The position numbers and the translations under genes are program-made. Below the pieces are notes generated by a model. It did no database searches, was not told where the DNA came from, and was given only the letters and a program-made list of their open reading frames with translations. 13,671 bases of DNA. Origin: an uncultured Campylobacteraceae bacterium. GTDB lineage: Bacteria; Campylobacterota; Campylobacteria; Campylobacterales; Arcobacteraceae. The stretch covers positions 1 through 13,671 of the forward strand of contig CAJXPH010000050.1 of NCBI GenBank assembly GCA_913057765.1. Direction: 5' to 3'. Positions 6,809 to 13,671 of the stretch are shown in pieces; within the stretch, counting starts at the first letter, position 1, and each line of letters begins with the position of its first letter.

Positions 6809-7985
6809 AAAAGATTTTCCATATTTTAAAAATTCTGAAATAGTATATTTGGACAATGCCGCAACTACTCAAAAACCGGAAGCTGTTATACAATCACAAA
6901 CCCAATATTATGAAAAATATTGTGCAAATACACATAGAAGTAATTTTGGAGATGCAAACAAAGCAACACAAAAATTTGAAGATGCAAGAAAAATTTTAAG
7001 AAAATTTATAAATGCAAATTTAAACGAAGAGATTATATTTACAAAAGGGGTAACAGAGTCTATTAATTTTATAGCCACTTCATATGCTAAAAATTTTAAA
7101 ACGGTTATTATCTCCTCTTTAGAGCACCATTCAAATATAGTTCCATGGCATATGCAAGGAAGAAGTTTAGGTAATGGGTTAGAAGTAGTAAAAGTAAATG
7201 ACAACCTAGATTTTGATTATGAACACTTTGAAGAGCTTCTAAAAAATAATCCAAATGCTTTTGTAAGTGTTACCCATATTTCAAATGCTTTTGGAAAAAT
7301 TCATGATATAAAAGCAATAACAGAACTCTCCCATAAATATGATGCAATAGTTATGATTGATGGAGCGCAAAGTCTAGCTCACATGGAAGTTGATATGCAA
7401 GAATTAGATACAGACTTCTTTGCCATATCTTCACATAAAACATTCGGTCCAACAGGTGTCGGTGCAATATATATAAAAGAAAAATATTTAAAAGATGTGC
7501 AAGCTTATCAAACAGGAGGAGCAACTATTCATGAAGTTGATTTCAATAGTTCTACTTTACTTGACTCTCCTTATAAATTTGAAGCAGGTACACAAAACAT
7601 TGCTGGAGTAATTGGATTTGCAGAAGCCTTAAAATTCATCTCTCATGTTGGATATGAAAATATTGAACCTATTGAGAAAGATGTATATAATTATTTAAAT
7701 GAAGAACTAAAAAAAATACCTAATATCACTTTTTACAATGATATTGAAGAAAGTATAGGAAGCAGAAGCTTCAACTTTAAAAGTATTGTTCATGATGATA
7801 TAGGAATACTTGTAGATAAAATGGGAATAGCTCTTAGAGTTGGACATCATTGTGCACAACCTATTATGAAACAATTAGGTATAAGAGGTACAATTAGAGT
7901 TTCAATAGCATTTTATAATGACTACACAGATGTTGATAAACTAATAGTTGCACTAAAAAGAGCTCTTAGTATGCTAGAAGACTAG
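6801..7985 (+). CDS. sufS: Cysteine desulfurase SufS (PLP enzyme)
   Basis: Converts L-cysteine to alanine and holds the sulfur as a persulfide for transfer to SufE. From the ATG at 6801 the protein has 394 residues, close to the usual 400-410. Visible are YLDNAATTQKP near the N-terminus, EHHSNIVPW (His110 stacks on the cofactor), MIDGAQ (Asp187), SSHKTFGPTGVG (Lys213 binds pyridoxal phosphate) and RVGHHCAQP (Cys351 is the persulfide Cys). The GHHCAQP context is the group II (SufS) form rather than the IscS/NifS form. A GTG at 6795 would add two residues but is less likely. The gene overlaps the end of sufD by eight bases. Confidence 0.96.
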   Translation: MFKKDFPYFKNSEIVYLDNAATTQKPEAVIQSQTQYYEKYCANTHRSNFGDANKATQKFEDARKILRKFINANLNEEIIFTKGVTESINFIATSYAKNFKTVIISSLEHHSNIVPWHMQGRSLGNGLEVVKVNDNLDFDYEHFEELLKNNPNAFVSVTHISNAFGKIHDIKAITELSHKYDAIVMIDGAQSLAHMEVDMQELDTDFFAISSHKTFGPTGVGAIYIKEKYLKDVQAYQTGGATIHEVDFNSSTLLDSPYKFEAGTQNIAGVIGFAEALKFISHVGYENIEPIEKDVYNYLNEELKKIPNITFYNDIEESIGSRSFNFKSIVHDDIGILVDKMGIALRVGHHCAQPIMKQLGIRGTIRVSIAFYNDYTDVDKLIVALKRALSMLED

Positions 7986-7997
7986 TAAGGAAAGATA

Positions 7998-8405
7998 GTG
8001 AGTATAGAAAATAGAGTAAAAGATATTAAAGAAGACCTAGATTTTTTTGAAGATGAATTACAAAAATATGAATACATAATAGATTTAGGTAAAAAACTAG
8101 ATTCTTTAGATGATGAATATAAAGTCCCTGCACATATAGTTCATGGTTGTACATCACAAGTATGGTTAATATGTGAAGAAAAAGATGGAAAGCTTTATTT
8201 TAAAGGAACATCAGATGCAATTATTGTAAAAGGTCTGGTATATATGATATTAAAAATATTTTCTGATTCCACAATTGAAGAACTTAAAGATGCAGACATG
8301 GATATAGTATATCAATTAGAATTAAATGAGGTTATTACTCCAAATAGACAAAGTGGAATAATAGGAATGATTAAAAAAATAAAAGAGTATGCTTTAAAAG
8401 CATAA
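7998..8405 (+). CDS. sufE: Sulfur acceptor protein SufE
   Basis: Accepts the persulfide from SufS and passes it to SufB. It has 135 residues against 138 in E. coli. Cys51 in the motif HGCTSQVWL is the sulfur-carrying residue and even has the same number as in E. coli. The N-terminal part is charged and helical (EDLDFFEDELQKYEYII), as usual in the family. The start is GTG, chosen because AAGGAAA ends five bases before it and no ATG fits. It follows sufS after 12 bases. SufE rather than SufU is encoded, which fits the group II desulfurase next to it. Confidence 0.96.
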   Translation: MSIENRVKDIKEDLDFFEDELQKYEYIIDLGKKLDSLDDEYKVPAHIVHGCTSQVWLICEEKDGKLYFKGTSDAIIVKGLVYMILKIFSDSTIEELKDADMDIVYQLELNEVITPNRQSGIIGMIKKIKEYALKA

Positions 8406-8418
8406 AAAGGCAAATATT

Positions 8419-8763
8419 ATGTCACTAATAAAAAATGATGATGCTATTCGAAATGAAACAATCAAAAGATTAAAAAATATTTTCGACCCAGAGATCCCAG
8501 TAAATATTTACGACTTAGGATTAATATACCATATAGACTTTGCAATAATAGATAATTATAGGCATGCTACAGTTGTAATGACTTTAACATCGCCTTCTTG
8601 TCCAGTAGCAGAAGGATTAGTTGAACAAGTAAGATATGTAACACTTAGCGTAGAAGAGATAGATGAAGTAAATGTAAACTTAGTTTTTGATCCACCATGG
8701 GATACAAGTAAAATGAGTGAAGACGCAAAAGAAATAATGGCAGCATCAGGAGCAGTTATTTAA
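8419..8763 (+). CDS. SufT-like MIP18/DUF59 Fe-S assembly factor
   Basis: Small accessory protein (114 residues) of the MIP18/DUF59 family, whose bacterial SufT members help load or mature iron-sulfur proteins. The whole length matches the domain: DPEIPVNIYDLGLIY (23-37), TSPSCPVAEGL with the conserved Cys61, and FDPPWDTSKMSEDAKE near the C-terminus. There is no separate ATPase domain, so it is not an ApbC/Mrp fusion. It follows sufE after 13 bases, with AAAAAGG eight bases before the ATG. Position in the operon and family agree on a role in cluster delivery, but the client proteins cannot be named. The symbol sufT is often used for such genes. Confidence 0.9.
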   Translation: MSLIKNDDAIRNETIKRLKNIFDPEIPVNIYDLGLIYHIDFAIIDNYRHATVVMTLTSPSCPVAEGLVEQVRYVTLSVEEIDEVNVNLVFDPPWDTSKMSEDAKEIMAASGAVI

Positions 8764-8766
8764 AGG

Positions 8767-9912
8767 ATGCAAAAAAAAGAATTACTTATAGTTATATACA
8801 CAATCACAATATTACTCTCAGTAATGTATGCAACTCAGCCTTTACAACCATTATTGGCAAATGAATTTGAAATATCAATTGTAAAGGCATCTTTTTTTAC
8901 TGCAGTAATTATGCTTTTCCTAGCTATTTCTCCAATTATTTATGGATATATTTTAGAATCTGTAAAAACTAAAAAAGTATTAATAATAGCTTCTGTTGTA
9001 CTATTTATAACTAATCTCGCATTAGGTTTTGCAGATTCTTATGAAATATTTTTGTTTATAAGAACTATTGAGGCAATGGTAATACCAGCAATACTTACTG
9101 CTTGTATGTCAATACTTGCAAATGACAAAGAAAATACAAAACTAAATATGTCAATTTATGTTGCAGCAACCGTATTTGGAGGATTAGTTGGTCGGGTATT
9201 TTCTGGATTTATTGCAGAAGAGTTTGGATGGAGAATAGTTTTCTTTTCACTTTCTTTTGCACTATTAATAGGACTTTACTTTATAAAACAACTTTCTTTT
9301 GAAGGTGATGCAAATCTAGTAAAACCAAAAATAAAAGATATTACAAATATACTAAAAGATAAAAGATTTATAGTGATTTATTCACTTATGTTTACTATCT
9401 TTTTTGTATTTGCAGGACTTCTAAATATCTTGCCTTTTAGAATAAAAGAACTGATTCCCGAGACTTCAGAAACTCAAATTGGTCTTTTGTATTTAGGTTA
9501 TGGGATGGGAATTATTATCTCTTTAACTATTCATAAAATTGTGAAGTTCTTTAAAAAAGAACTTCGAACTGTTGTTGCAGGAATTGTGATATTTATAATT
9601 TCAACAAGTTTATTTCTTAGTTCAAACGCCCTATTTTTATTTTTAGTTGTATTTCTTTTTTGTATTGGTATGTTTACGATACATACAGTATCTACAAGAA
9701 TTGCTAACTCACTTAAATTTTCTCAAAAAGCTTTAACTTCAGGGATGTATCTAAGTTTCTATTATATTGGAGGAGCATTTGGTTCAATAATTCCATCAAT
9801 TGTATATGCGAAATTTGGATGGAATACTACTATTTATATGTTTATCTTTGTTCTTACTTTAATCATAGTTTTTGTACATATAAACAGAAAACTTTTTAAA
9901 GCATTTAATTAG
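8767..9912 (+). CDS. MFS transporter, YnfM-like exporter family
   Basis: Inner-membrane major facilitator protein of 381 residues with about 12 hydrophobic segments. YATQPLQPLL in the first segment is typical of the YnfM-like branch, and GGLVGRVFSGFIAEEFGWR near 140 is the usual segment-5 motif of drug and metabolite exporters. The substrate cannot be inferred. The ATG is only three bases after the sufT-like stop. AAGG directly abuts the ATG and the better AGGAG (8748-8752) is 14 bases away, so translation probably depends on ribosomes finishing the upstream gene. It ends in a hairpin shared with the convergent antiporter gene and is the last gene of the suf operon. A functional link to Fe-S assembly is unproven. 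Confidence 0.88.
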   Translation: MQKKELLIVIYTITILLSVMYATQPLQPLLANEFEISIVKASFFTAVIMLFLAISPIIYGYILESVKTKKVLIIASVVLFITNLALGFADSYEIFLFIRTIEAMVIPAILTACMSILANDKENTKLNMSIYVAATVFGGLVGRVFSGFIAEEFGWRIVFFSLSFALLIGLYFIKQLSFEGDANLVKPKIKDITNILKDKRFIVIYSLMFTIFFVFAGLLNILPFRIKELIPETSETQIGLLYLGYGMGIIISLTIHKIVKFFKKELRTVVAGIVIFIISTSLFLSSNALFLFLVVFLFCIGMFTIHTVSTRIANSLKFSQKALTSGMYLSFYYIGGAFGSIIPSIVYAKFGWNTTIYMFIFVLTLIIVFVHINRKLFKAFN

Positions 9913-9933
9913 AAGAGGAAACACCTCTTCTAA
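9909..9933. terminator. Bidirectional hairpin at the suf operon end
   Basis: TTAGAAGAGG (9909-9918) and CCTCTTCTAA (9924-9933) form a perfect ten-base-pair stem with loop AAACA. The MFS stop TAG (9910-9912) and the antiporter stop (TAG on the minus strand, 9932-9930) sit symmetrically in the two arms. No long T-tract follows on either strand, so it may work partly as a 3'-end stabiliser. Confidence 0.65.
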
Positions 9934-11255
9934 AAAACATATACGGAAGCAAACCAACCAAATAAAATTAATGGAATATTATAGTGAATAAAAGTAGGAA
10001 CTACTGAATCCCAAATATGATCATGTTGTCCATCTACATTTAACCCAGAAGTTGGGCCAAGTGTACTATCTGAAGCCGGACTTCCCGCATCACCTAAAGC
10101 AGCTGCTGTTCCAATAATTGTGATTGTTGCCATTGCAGAAAAGTCTAATTGAAGACATAAAGGAGCGTAAATTGTAGCAATAATTGGTATAGTTGAAAAA
10201 GACGAACCAATACCCATAGTAATAAATAAACCAACTAAAAGCATCAATAATGCTGCTAAAGATTTATTATCTCCAATAATATCAACAACAGAAACTACTA
10301 ATGTTTCAACTCCTCCGGTACTATTTATTACACTTGCAAAACCATTCGCTGCAATCATAATAAATCCAATCATTCCCATCATTTTAAGACCTCTTGTAAA
10401 GAAATCTTGAGTTTCATTAGCTTTGATAACTCCAGCAATGATAAAGATGATAAACCCAGCTAAAGAACCTATAATTATTGAGTTAGTATAAAGTTGTAAT
10501 CCCAAAGCTGTAATAACAGAAATAAGTGCAATAAAAATATAAAAACTATTTATCTCTTTTCTTTGGCTCTCTACTTCTAGAATCTTACTTATATCATAAA
10601 CTCTTTTTTTTCTATATGTAAAGAATATTGCAACTAGTAAACCTAAAAACATCCCAAATACAGGAATAGCCATAGCCATTGGAAGTTGACCTGAAACTGC
10701 TTGTACTCCATTATCAACTAAGTTCTTTAATAAAATCTCATTTAAGAAAATACCGCCAAATCCAATTGGTAAAAGCATATATGTTGCAACTAAACCAAAT
10801 GTAATAACACAAGCAATAACTCTCCTATCAAGTTCTAATTGGGCCATAGAATGTAATAGTGGTGGAATCAAAATGGGAATAAAAGCAATATGAACAGGAA
10901 CTAAATTTTGAGATGAAATTGCAGCGAATAAAACTAGTGATAACATTAAATATTTTATATAAATAAATTGAATATCTGAAGTATCACCATTTATTTTTTT
11001 TATAATCATGTTAGAAAGTAAGTCTGTAATACCGGATTTTGAGATTGCAACGGCAAAAGTTCCTAGCATTGCATAACTTAATGCAATAGTTGCACCGCCA
11101 CCTAGACCTTTATTAAAAGCCTGAATAGTTTCATTTAGTCCAAGTCCAGCTGTTAGACCACCAGTAATTGCCCCAATAATTAAGGCGATAACTATATTTA
11201 CTCTTACAAGTGAGAGTATAACCATTACAGTAACTGCAATAATAACAGAGTTCAT
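9930..11255 (-). CDS. Na+/H+ antiporter-family membrane protein (NhaC/YuiF-like)
   Basis: Inner-membrane protein of 441 residues, nearly all hydrophobic, with about 11-12 membrane segments. It belongs to the ion transporter superfamily branch annotated as Na+/H+ antiporter or YuiF-like. The strongest mark is the conserved C-terminal region GDAGSPASDSTLGPTSGLN (388-406) followed by DGQHDHIWDS and PTFIHYN, with many polar and acidic residues inside the membrane region. Some YuiF relatives are proposed amino-acid (histidine) carriers, so transport of protons with sodium is a family guess. AAAGGA precedes the ATG by six bases. It is 147 bases downstream of the RraA-like gene on the same strand. 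That gap is very AT-rich and holds no gene I can see. Confidence 0.88.
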   Translation of the reverse strand: MNSVIIAVTVMVILSLVRVNIVIALIIGAITGGLTAGLGLNETIQAFNKGLGGGATIALSYAMLGTFAVAISKSGITDLLSNMIIKKINGDTSDIQFIYIKYLMLSLVLFAAISSQNLVPVHIAFIPILIPPLLHSMAQLELDRRVIACVITFGLVATYMLLPIGFGGIFLNEILLKNLVDNGVQAVSGQLPMAMAIPVFGMFLGLLVAIFFTYRKKRVYDISKILEVESQRKEINSFYIFIALISVITALGLQLYTNSIIIGSLAGFIIFIIAGVIKANETQDFFTRGLKMMGMIGFIMIAANGFASVINSTGGVETLVVSVVDIIGDNKSLAALLMLLVGLFITMGIGSSFSTIPIIATIYAPLCLQLDFSAMATITIIGTAAALGDAGSPASDSTLGPTSGLNVDGQHDHIWDSVVPTFIHYNIPLILFGWFASVYVF

Positions 11256-11402
11256 CTGTTTCCTTTAGTTATATAAAAATCATATAATTCTTATATATTA
11301 ATTTCATTTTTTAAGATGGAAGTTTATTCCAATTCAATTAAAAACAAAATTAAACGATGAACTATTATTCATATTATAAATGGCATATATAAATAAAAAA
11401 AT

Positions 11403-12005
11403 TTAATTATAAAAAGAATCTATTTTTTTACGATGATTCTCTGCCCACTTTTCAAAGCCCATTGCAGATTCTTCTTCCATTTTAGTTTTTGTTTCAATAT
11501 ATATACTTTCAGCTATATCTTTTGGAATAACGGCAATACCTTCTTCATCAGCAACAATAATATCACCAGGGTTTAAGGCAATACCTCCAGCAACTATTGG
11601 TGTATTTAAAGGTAGAACTGCTTTTTTAGTTCCAGGCATAGGATGAACCCCTCTTCCAAAAATTGGAAACTTCATCTCTTTTACTTCCCCTATATCTCTT
11701 ACCACACCATCAATTACAAATCCTGCAATCCCAAGTCCTTTGGCTATTGCACATACATTTCCACCTGAAACTGCATAGTCCATAGAGTTTGTTTGAGCAA
11801 CAATAATTGAGCCTTTTGGTGCTTCATATATTGCTCTATGTAGTGCTAAATTATCTCCAGGTACCATATTTACGGTAAATGCTGGTCCAGAAATTCTTGG
11901 GATATCTTGCCACAGCTGTTTTATACCAGCATCCATAAAACTCTCTCTTTTTATAGGTCCAGCATAATCGCAAGGTGAAAAATCTGCAAACTTTTTATAA
12001 TCCAT
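11403..12005 (-). CDS. RraA-like / HMG-CHA aldolase family protein
   Basis: Cytoplasmic protein of 200 residues from the RraA fold family, which contains metal-dependent 4-hydroxy-4-methyl-2-oxoglutarate (HMG) aldolases, oxaloacetate decarboxylases and the RNase E regulator RraA. Visible motifs are GPAFTV (40-45), GDNLALHRAI (50-59), GGNVCAIAKGLGIAGFVIDG (81-100), VRDIGE with Arg103-Asp104 (the metal and substrate site of the aldolases), and GDIIVADEEGIAVIP (147-161). The Arg-Asp pair and the acidic DEEG favour an enzyme over a pure RNase E inhibitor. The C-terminal extension after 165 is charged and helical. AGGAG lies five bases before the ATG, with a TATAAT further upstream. No neighbouring pathway genes show the substrate. 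Confidence 0.88.
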   Translation of the reverse strand: MDYKKFADFSPCDYAGPIKRESFMDAGIKQLWQDIPRISGPAFTVNMVPGDNLALHRAIYEAPKGSIIVAQTNSMDYAVSGGNVCAIAKGLGIAGFVIDGVVRDIGEVKEMKFPIFGRGVHPMPGTKKAVLPLNTPIVAGGIALNPGDIIVADEEGIAVIPKDIAESIYIETKTKMEEESAMGFEKWAENHRKKIDSFYN

Positions 12006-12031
12006 AAGTACTCCTGAATATTAATGAAAGT

Positions 12032-12037
12032 ATTATA
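12032..12037 (-). promoter_or_regulatory. -10 element of the RraA-like gene
   Basis: TATAAT on the minus strand, 27 bases upstream of the ATG, with AGGAG (12015-12011) between them. Spacing suits a transcript start near 12025. No clear -35 is seen, which is normal for housekeeping promoters in Campylobacterota. Confidence 0.45.
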
Positions 12038-12231
12038 CTCTGTCTAAATAAATAGAGACTAAACTAAATACTATTTCATTTTTATTTGATGGCTATTCTG
12101 ATCAATTAAAGTATTTATGACTAAATGAAAAATTCTATTCTTTTTGTATCGTTTTTATAAAATAATAATATTAAAAAATTAAAGAATCTCTACTATAAAG
12201 AATTAATAACTTTTATGGAATAATTGAAATT

Positions 12232-12540
12232 ATGAGTAAATCACATCACGTTCAAAAGAAAAAAACATTAGCAAATACAATTTCAAGAATACTTTTTAAA
12301 GTATTAGTAGGGATTGCAGTTATAATATTTGTATATATAATTATTGAAAAGACAGATTTTTCTGGGGGTTCAATGAGTTTTACCTCAGTGAAGAAAAATA
12401 ACAACAATGCATATACCCCAACAGATCTTAAATGGTATAACTCTTTTAGAGGTATTGAAAATGTTCCTAAGAAAAAAGACAAGAAGAGTTCAGGCTCAAA
12501 TGGAAATACTGGATTTAAGTATGAGGGCTTTAAAAAGTAG
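12232..12540 (+). CDS. Small single-helix membrane protein, unknown function
   Basis: I do not recognise this 102-residue protein. A basic N-terminus (KSHHVQKKK) is followed by one strong membrane helix at about 20-40 (ILFKVLVGIAVIIFVYIIIE). The tail of about 60 residues is polar and lysine-, asparagine- and serine-rich, with FRGIENVPKKKDKK near 73-86. Positive charge before the helix predicts the N-terminus inside and the tail in the periplasm. The SD is weak (GGAA about 13 bases upstream). A TATAAA at 12194-12199 may be its -10. The 226-base gap before it, shared with the divergent RraA-like gene, otherwise shows only AT-rich DNA. It is followed after nine bases by a second small membrane protein, suggesting a two-gene unit. 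Confidence 0.7.
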   Translation: MSKSHHVQKKKTLANTISRILFKVLVGIAVIIFVYIIIEKTDFSGGSMSFTSVKKNNNNAYTPTDLKWYNSFRGIENVPKKKDKKSSGSNGNTGFKYEGFKK

Positions 12541-12549
12541 GTAAATAAG

Positions 12550-12702
12550 ATGGAAATAATTTTTGTTATCTCTTCAATTATAATATTTATTATAGTAGTT
12601 TTGTTATCTTTTCAGACAGTTAACTACTTTAAGACTATGTGGAAATTTAAAAATAGAAAGAAAGATGGAAGTGAAGATGACGACTTCAAATATTTTGATT
12701 AA
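12550..12702 (+). CDS. Very small membrane protein (50 residues), unknown function
   Basis: Short frame starting at ATG 12550, nine bases after the preceding stop; GTAGG lies about eight bases upstream as a modest binding site. The protein is one hydrophobic helix (about 3-21, EIIFVISSIIIFIIVVLLS), then FQTVNYFKTMWKFKNRKK and an acidic end GSEDDDFKYFD. This predicts the N-terminus outside and a charged tail in the cytoplasm, opposite to its neighbour. The codon pattern is coherent and the stop abuts a perfect terminator hairpin, supporting a real gene. Family unknown. Confidence 0.6.
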   Translation: MEIIFVISSIIIFIIVVLLSFQTVNYFKTMWKFKNRKKDGSEDDDFKYFD

Positions 12703-12727
12703 GAAATAGAAGAAAACTTCTATTTCT
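12702..12727. terminator. Bidirectional hairpin between the small membrane genes and tolC
   Basis: AGAAATAGAAG (12702-12712) and CTTCTATTTCT (12717-12727) form a perfect 11-base-pair stem with loop AAAA. The stem begins on the last base of the upstream stop codon and holds the stop of the convergent efflux gene (12722-12720). The T-rich right arm resembles a weak intrinsic terminator. Confidence 0.65.
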
Positions 12728-13623
12728 CAAAAATTCTATCTAACGATGCTTTTGCTAAGAATCTATCATAGTATGCATTATCAAAACTCTGTTTTGCACT
12801 AGATAATAAAAAGTTTGCATTAATCAAATCTGTACTACTAGATAAACCTTCATTAAATCTATTATTTACTATTTTATAGTTTTCATTTGACTGTTCTAAA
12901 GATACTTTTGCAGTTTCAAAATTTAATTGTGAAACATCAAATTCTTCAATAGCTTTTTCATATTGAAGTTTAATAGAAAGTTTTAAATCTTCTAAAGCCT
13001 CTTTAGTTTGTAAAAGTCTTTTTTTGTAGATAATATCCTGTGAAGCATCTTTTCCACCATTAAATAAATTCCATTTTAAATTTATAGTTGCAGTTTGTTG
13101 ATCATCAGCACTTGAATCATCAGCATCTAAAAAAGCATCATCTCCAAATTTTGTATATGATAAACTCAAGTCTGCAGTAGGCATATAAGTACCTCGATTT
13201 GCAAACTTTTGACTAATTAATGATTCAATAGTCATTTTTACAGCTTTTATTTCACTTCTACTGTTTAACTCTTCTAAATTATAATCTTCTAATAGTATCT
13301 CTAATTTTTCAAGATCATTTATTTTTTCATTTGCATCTAATGAACCACCTAATACATTTTTTAACTGATATCTCGCAATTTTGGAATCTGCTTTAGCTCT
13401 TGCTAGATCTTGTTTTGATTGAAGCATTTGTGCATTTACTTGAAGTAAATCATTTCTTGCTAACAAACCTTGTGCAAATCTATTTTCAGAATCTTTATAC
13501 TGTTGCTCTAAAAGTTTAAAAGCATTGTTTTGTGTTTCAATGTTTTTTAAACTTTTTAAGTACGTAATATAATATTGTTTTACAGAATATACTAAATCAA
13601 ATTTAGCAGCTTGATAATTATAC
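12720..13623 (-). CDS. TolC-family outer-membrane efflux protein, 5' end missing
   Basis: C-terminal 300 residues of an outer-membrane channel protein (OEP family), which forms the exit duct of tripartite efflux pumps or type I secretion. The family's internal duplication is clear: RFAQGLLARNDLLQVNA (48-64 of the fragment) is echoed by RFNEGLSSSTDLINANFLL (255-273). Beta-strand segments lie at YMPTADLSLSYTKFG (146-160) and TATINLKWNLFNGG (177-190), with long coiled-coil helices between. Roughly 100-150 N-terminal residues with the signal peptide are lost because the contig ends in adapter. An apparent GTG start at 13652 and the peptide MGSEMCIRDR come from the Nextera adapter and are not part of the protein. 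Partner pump genes should lie beyond the contig. Confidence 0.92.
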
Positions 13624-13671
13624 CTGTCTCTTATACACATCTCCGAGCCCACGAGACCAGAGAGGATCTCG
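13624..13671 (-). other. Illumina Nextera P7-side adapter (artefact)
   Basis: Not genomic. CTGTCTCTTATACACATCT (13624-13642) is the reverse complement of the Tn5 mosaic end. The i7-side primer follows (13643-13657), then CAGAGAGG (13658-13665), the index usually called N708, and ATCTCG, the start of P7. It creates the false start of the efflux gene. Confidence 0.98.

Noticed and set aside
51..13623. CRISPR array, tRNA or rRNA genes, toxin-antitoxin pair, prophage genes
   Set aside because: No regularly spaced repeats, cloverleaf sequences or matching protein families were seen. The small membrane proteins at 12232-12702 have no toxin or antitoxin features.
32..13642. 19-base inverted terminal repeats at both contig ends, resembling Tn5-type transposon ends
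   Set aside because: They are the Nextera mosaic ends, followed outward by library primers and indices; no transposase is present. They are an artefact, not a mobile element.

Overview
The window is one assembled contig of AT-rich bacterial DNA. It runs from about base 51 to base 13623 and is capped at both ends by Illumina Nextera adapter sequence (1-50 and 13624-13671), which is not biological. Low GC content, strong AAGGAG-type ribosome binding sites, short intergenic gaps and the protein types together suggest Campylobacterota, most likely the Arcobacter group. This is inference from style and gene content; no rRNA or marker gene is present to prove it.

Left part (51-3224): a possible divergent gene start is cut off by the adapter. 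It is followed by a lipoprotein amino-acid-binding protein and its ABC permease, with no ATPase beside them. The permease frame is open upstream all the way to the stop codon of the binding protein and encodes an extra membrane helix, so its true start is probably not an AUG. On the minus strand follows a two-gene operon: an AhpD/carboxymuconolactone-decarboxylase-like protein and an ECF sigma factor of the ECF41 (SigJ-like) type with a fused SnoaL-like domain. A near-perfect ECF41 promoter (TGTCACA-N16-CGTC) lies in front of the operon, so it is very probably autoregulated.

Middle part (3225-9933): a complete SUF iron-sulfur cluster assembly operon, sufB-sufC-sufD-sufS-sufE-sufT-like, followed 3 bases later by a YnfM-type MFS exporter. 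The genes overlap or nearly touch except between sufB and sufC. There a roughly 140-base block of palindromes with raised GC is inserted. The sufB leader contains two competing hairpins, one of which would hide the sufB ribosome binding site.

Right part (9930-13623): on the minus strand, a NhaC/YuiF-type Na+/H+ antiporter-family protein and an RraA/HMG-aldolase-like protein. On the plus strand, two small single-helix membrane proteins of unknown function. On the minus strand, the 3' 300 codons of a TolC-family outer-membrane efflux protein, whose beginning is lost at the contig end. The three convergent gene junctions (1820-1844, 9909-9933, 12702-12727) each carry a perfect short-loop hairpin that contains stop codons of the flanking genes.

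I found no CRISPR array, tRNA, rRNA, insertion sequence or clearly new multi-gene system. The most promising leads are the sufB leader switch, the sufB-sufC palindromic insert, the self-contained ECF41 circuit and the non-AUG permease start.
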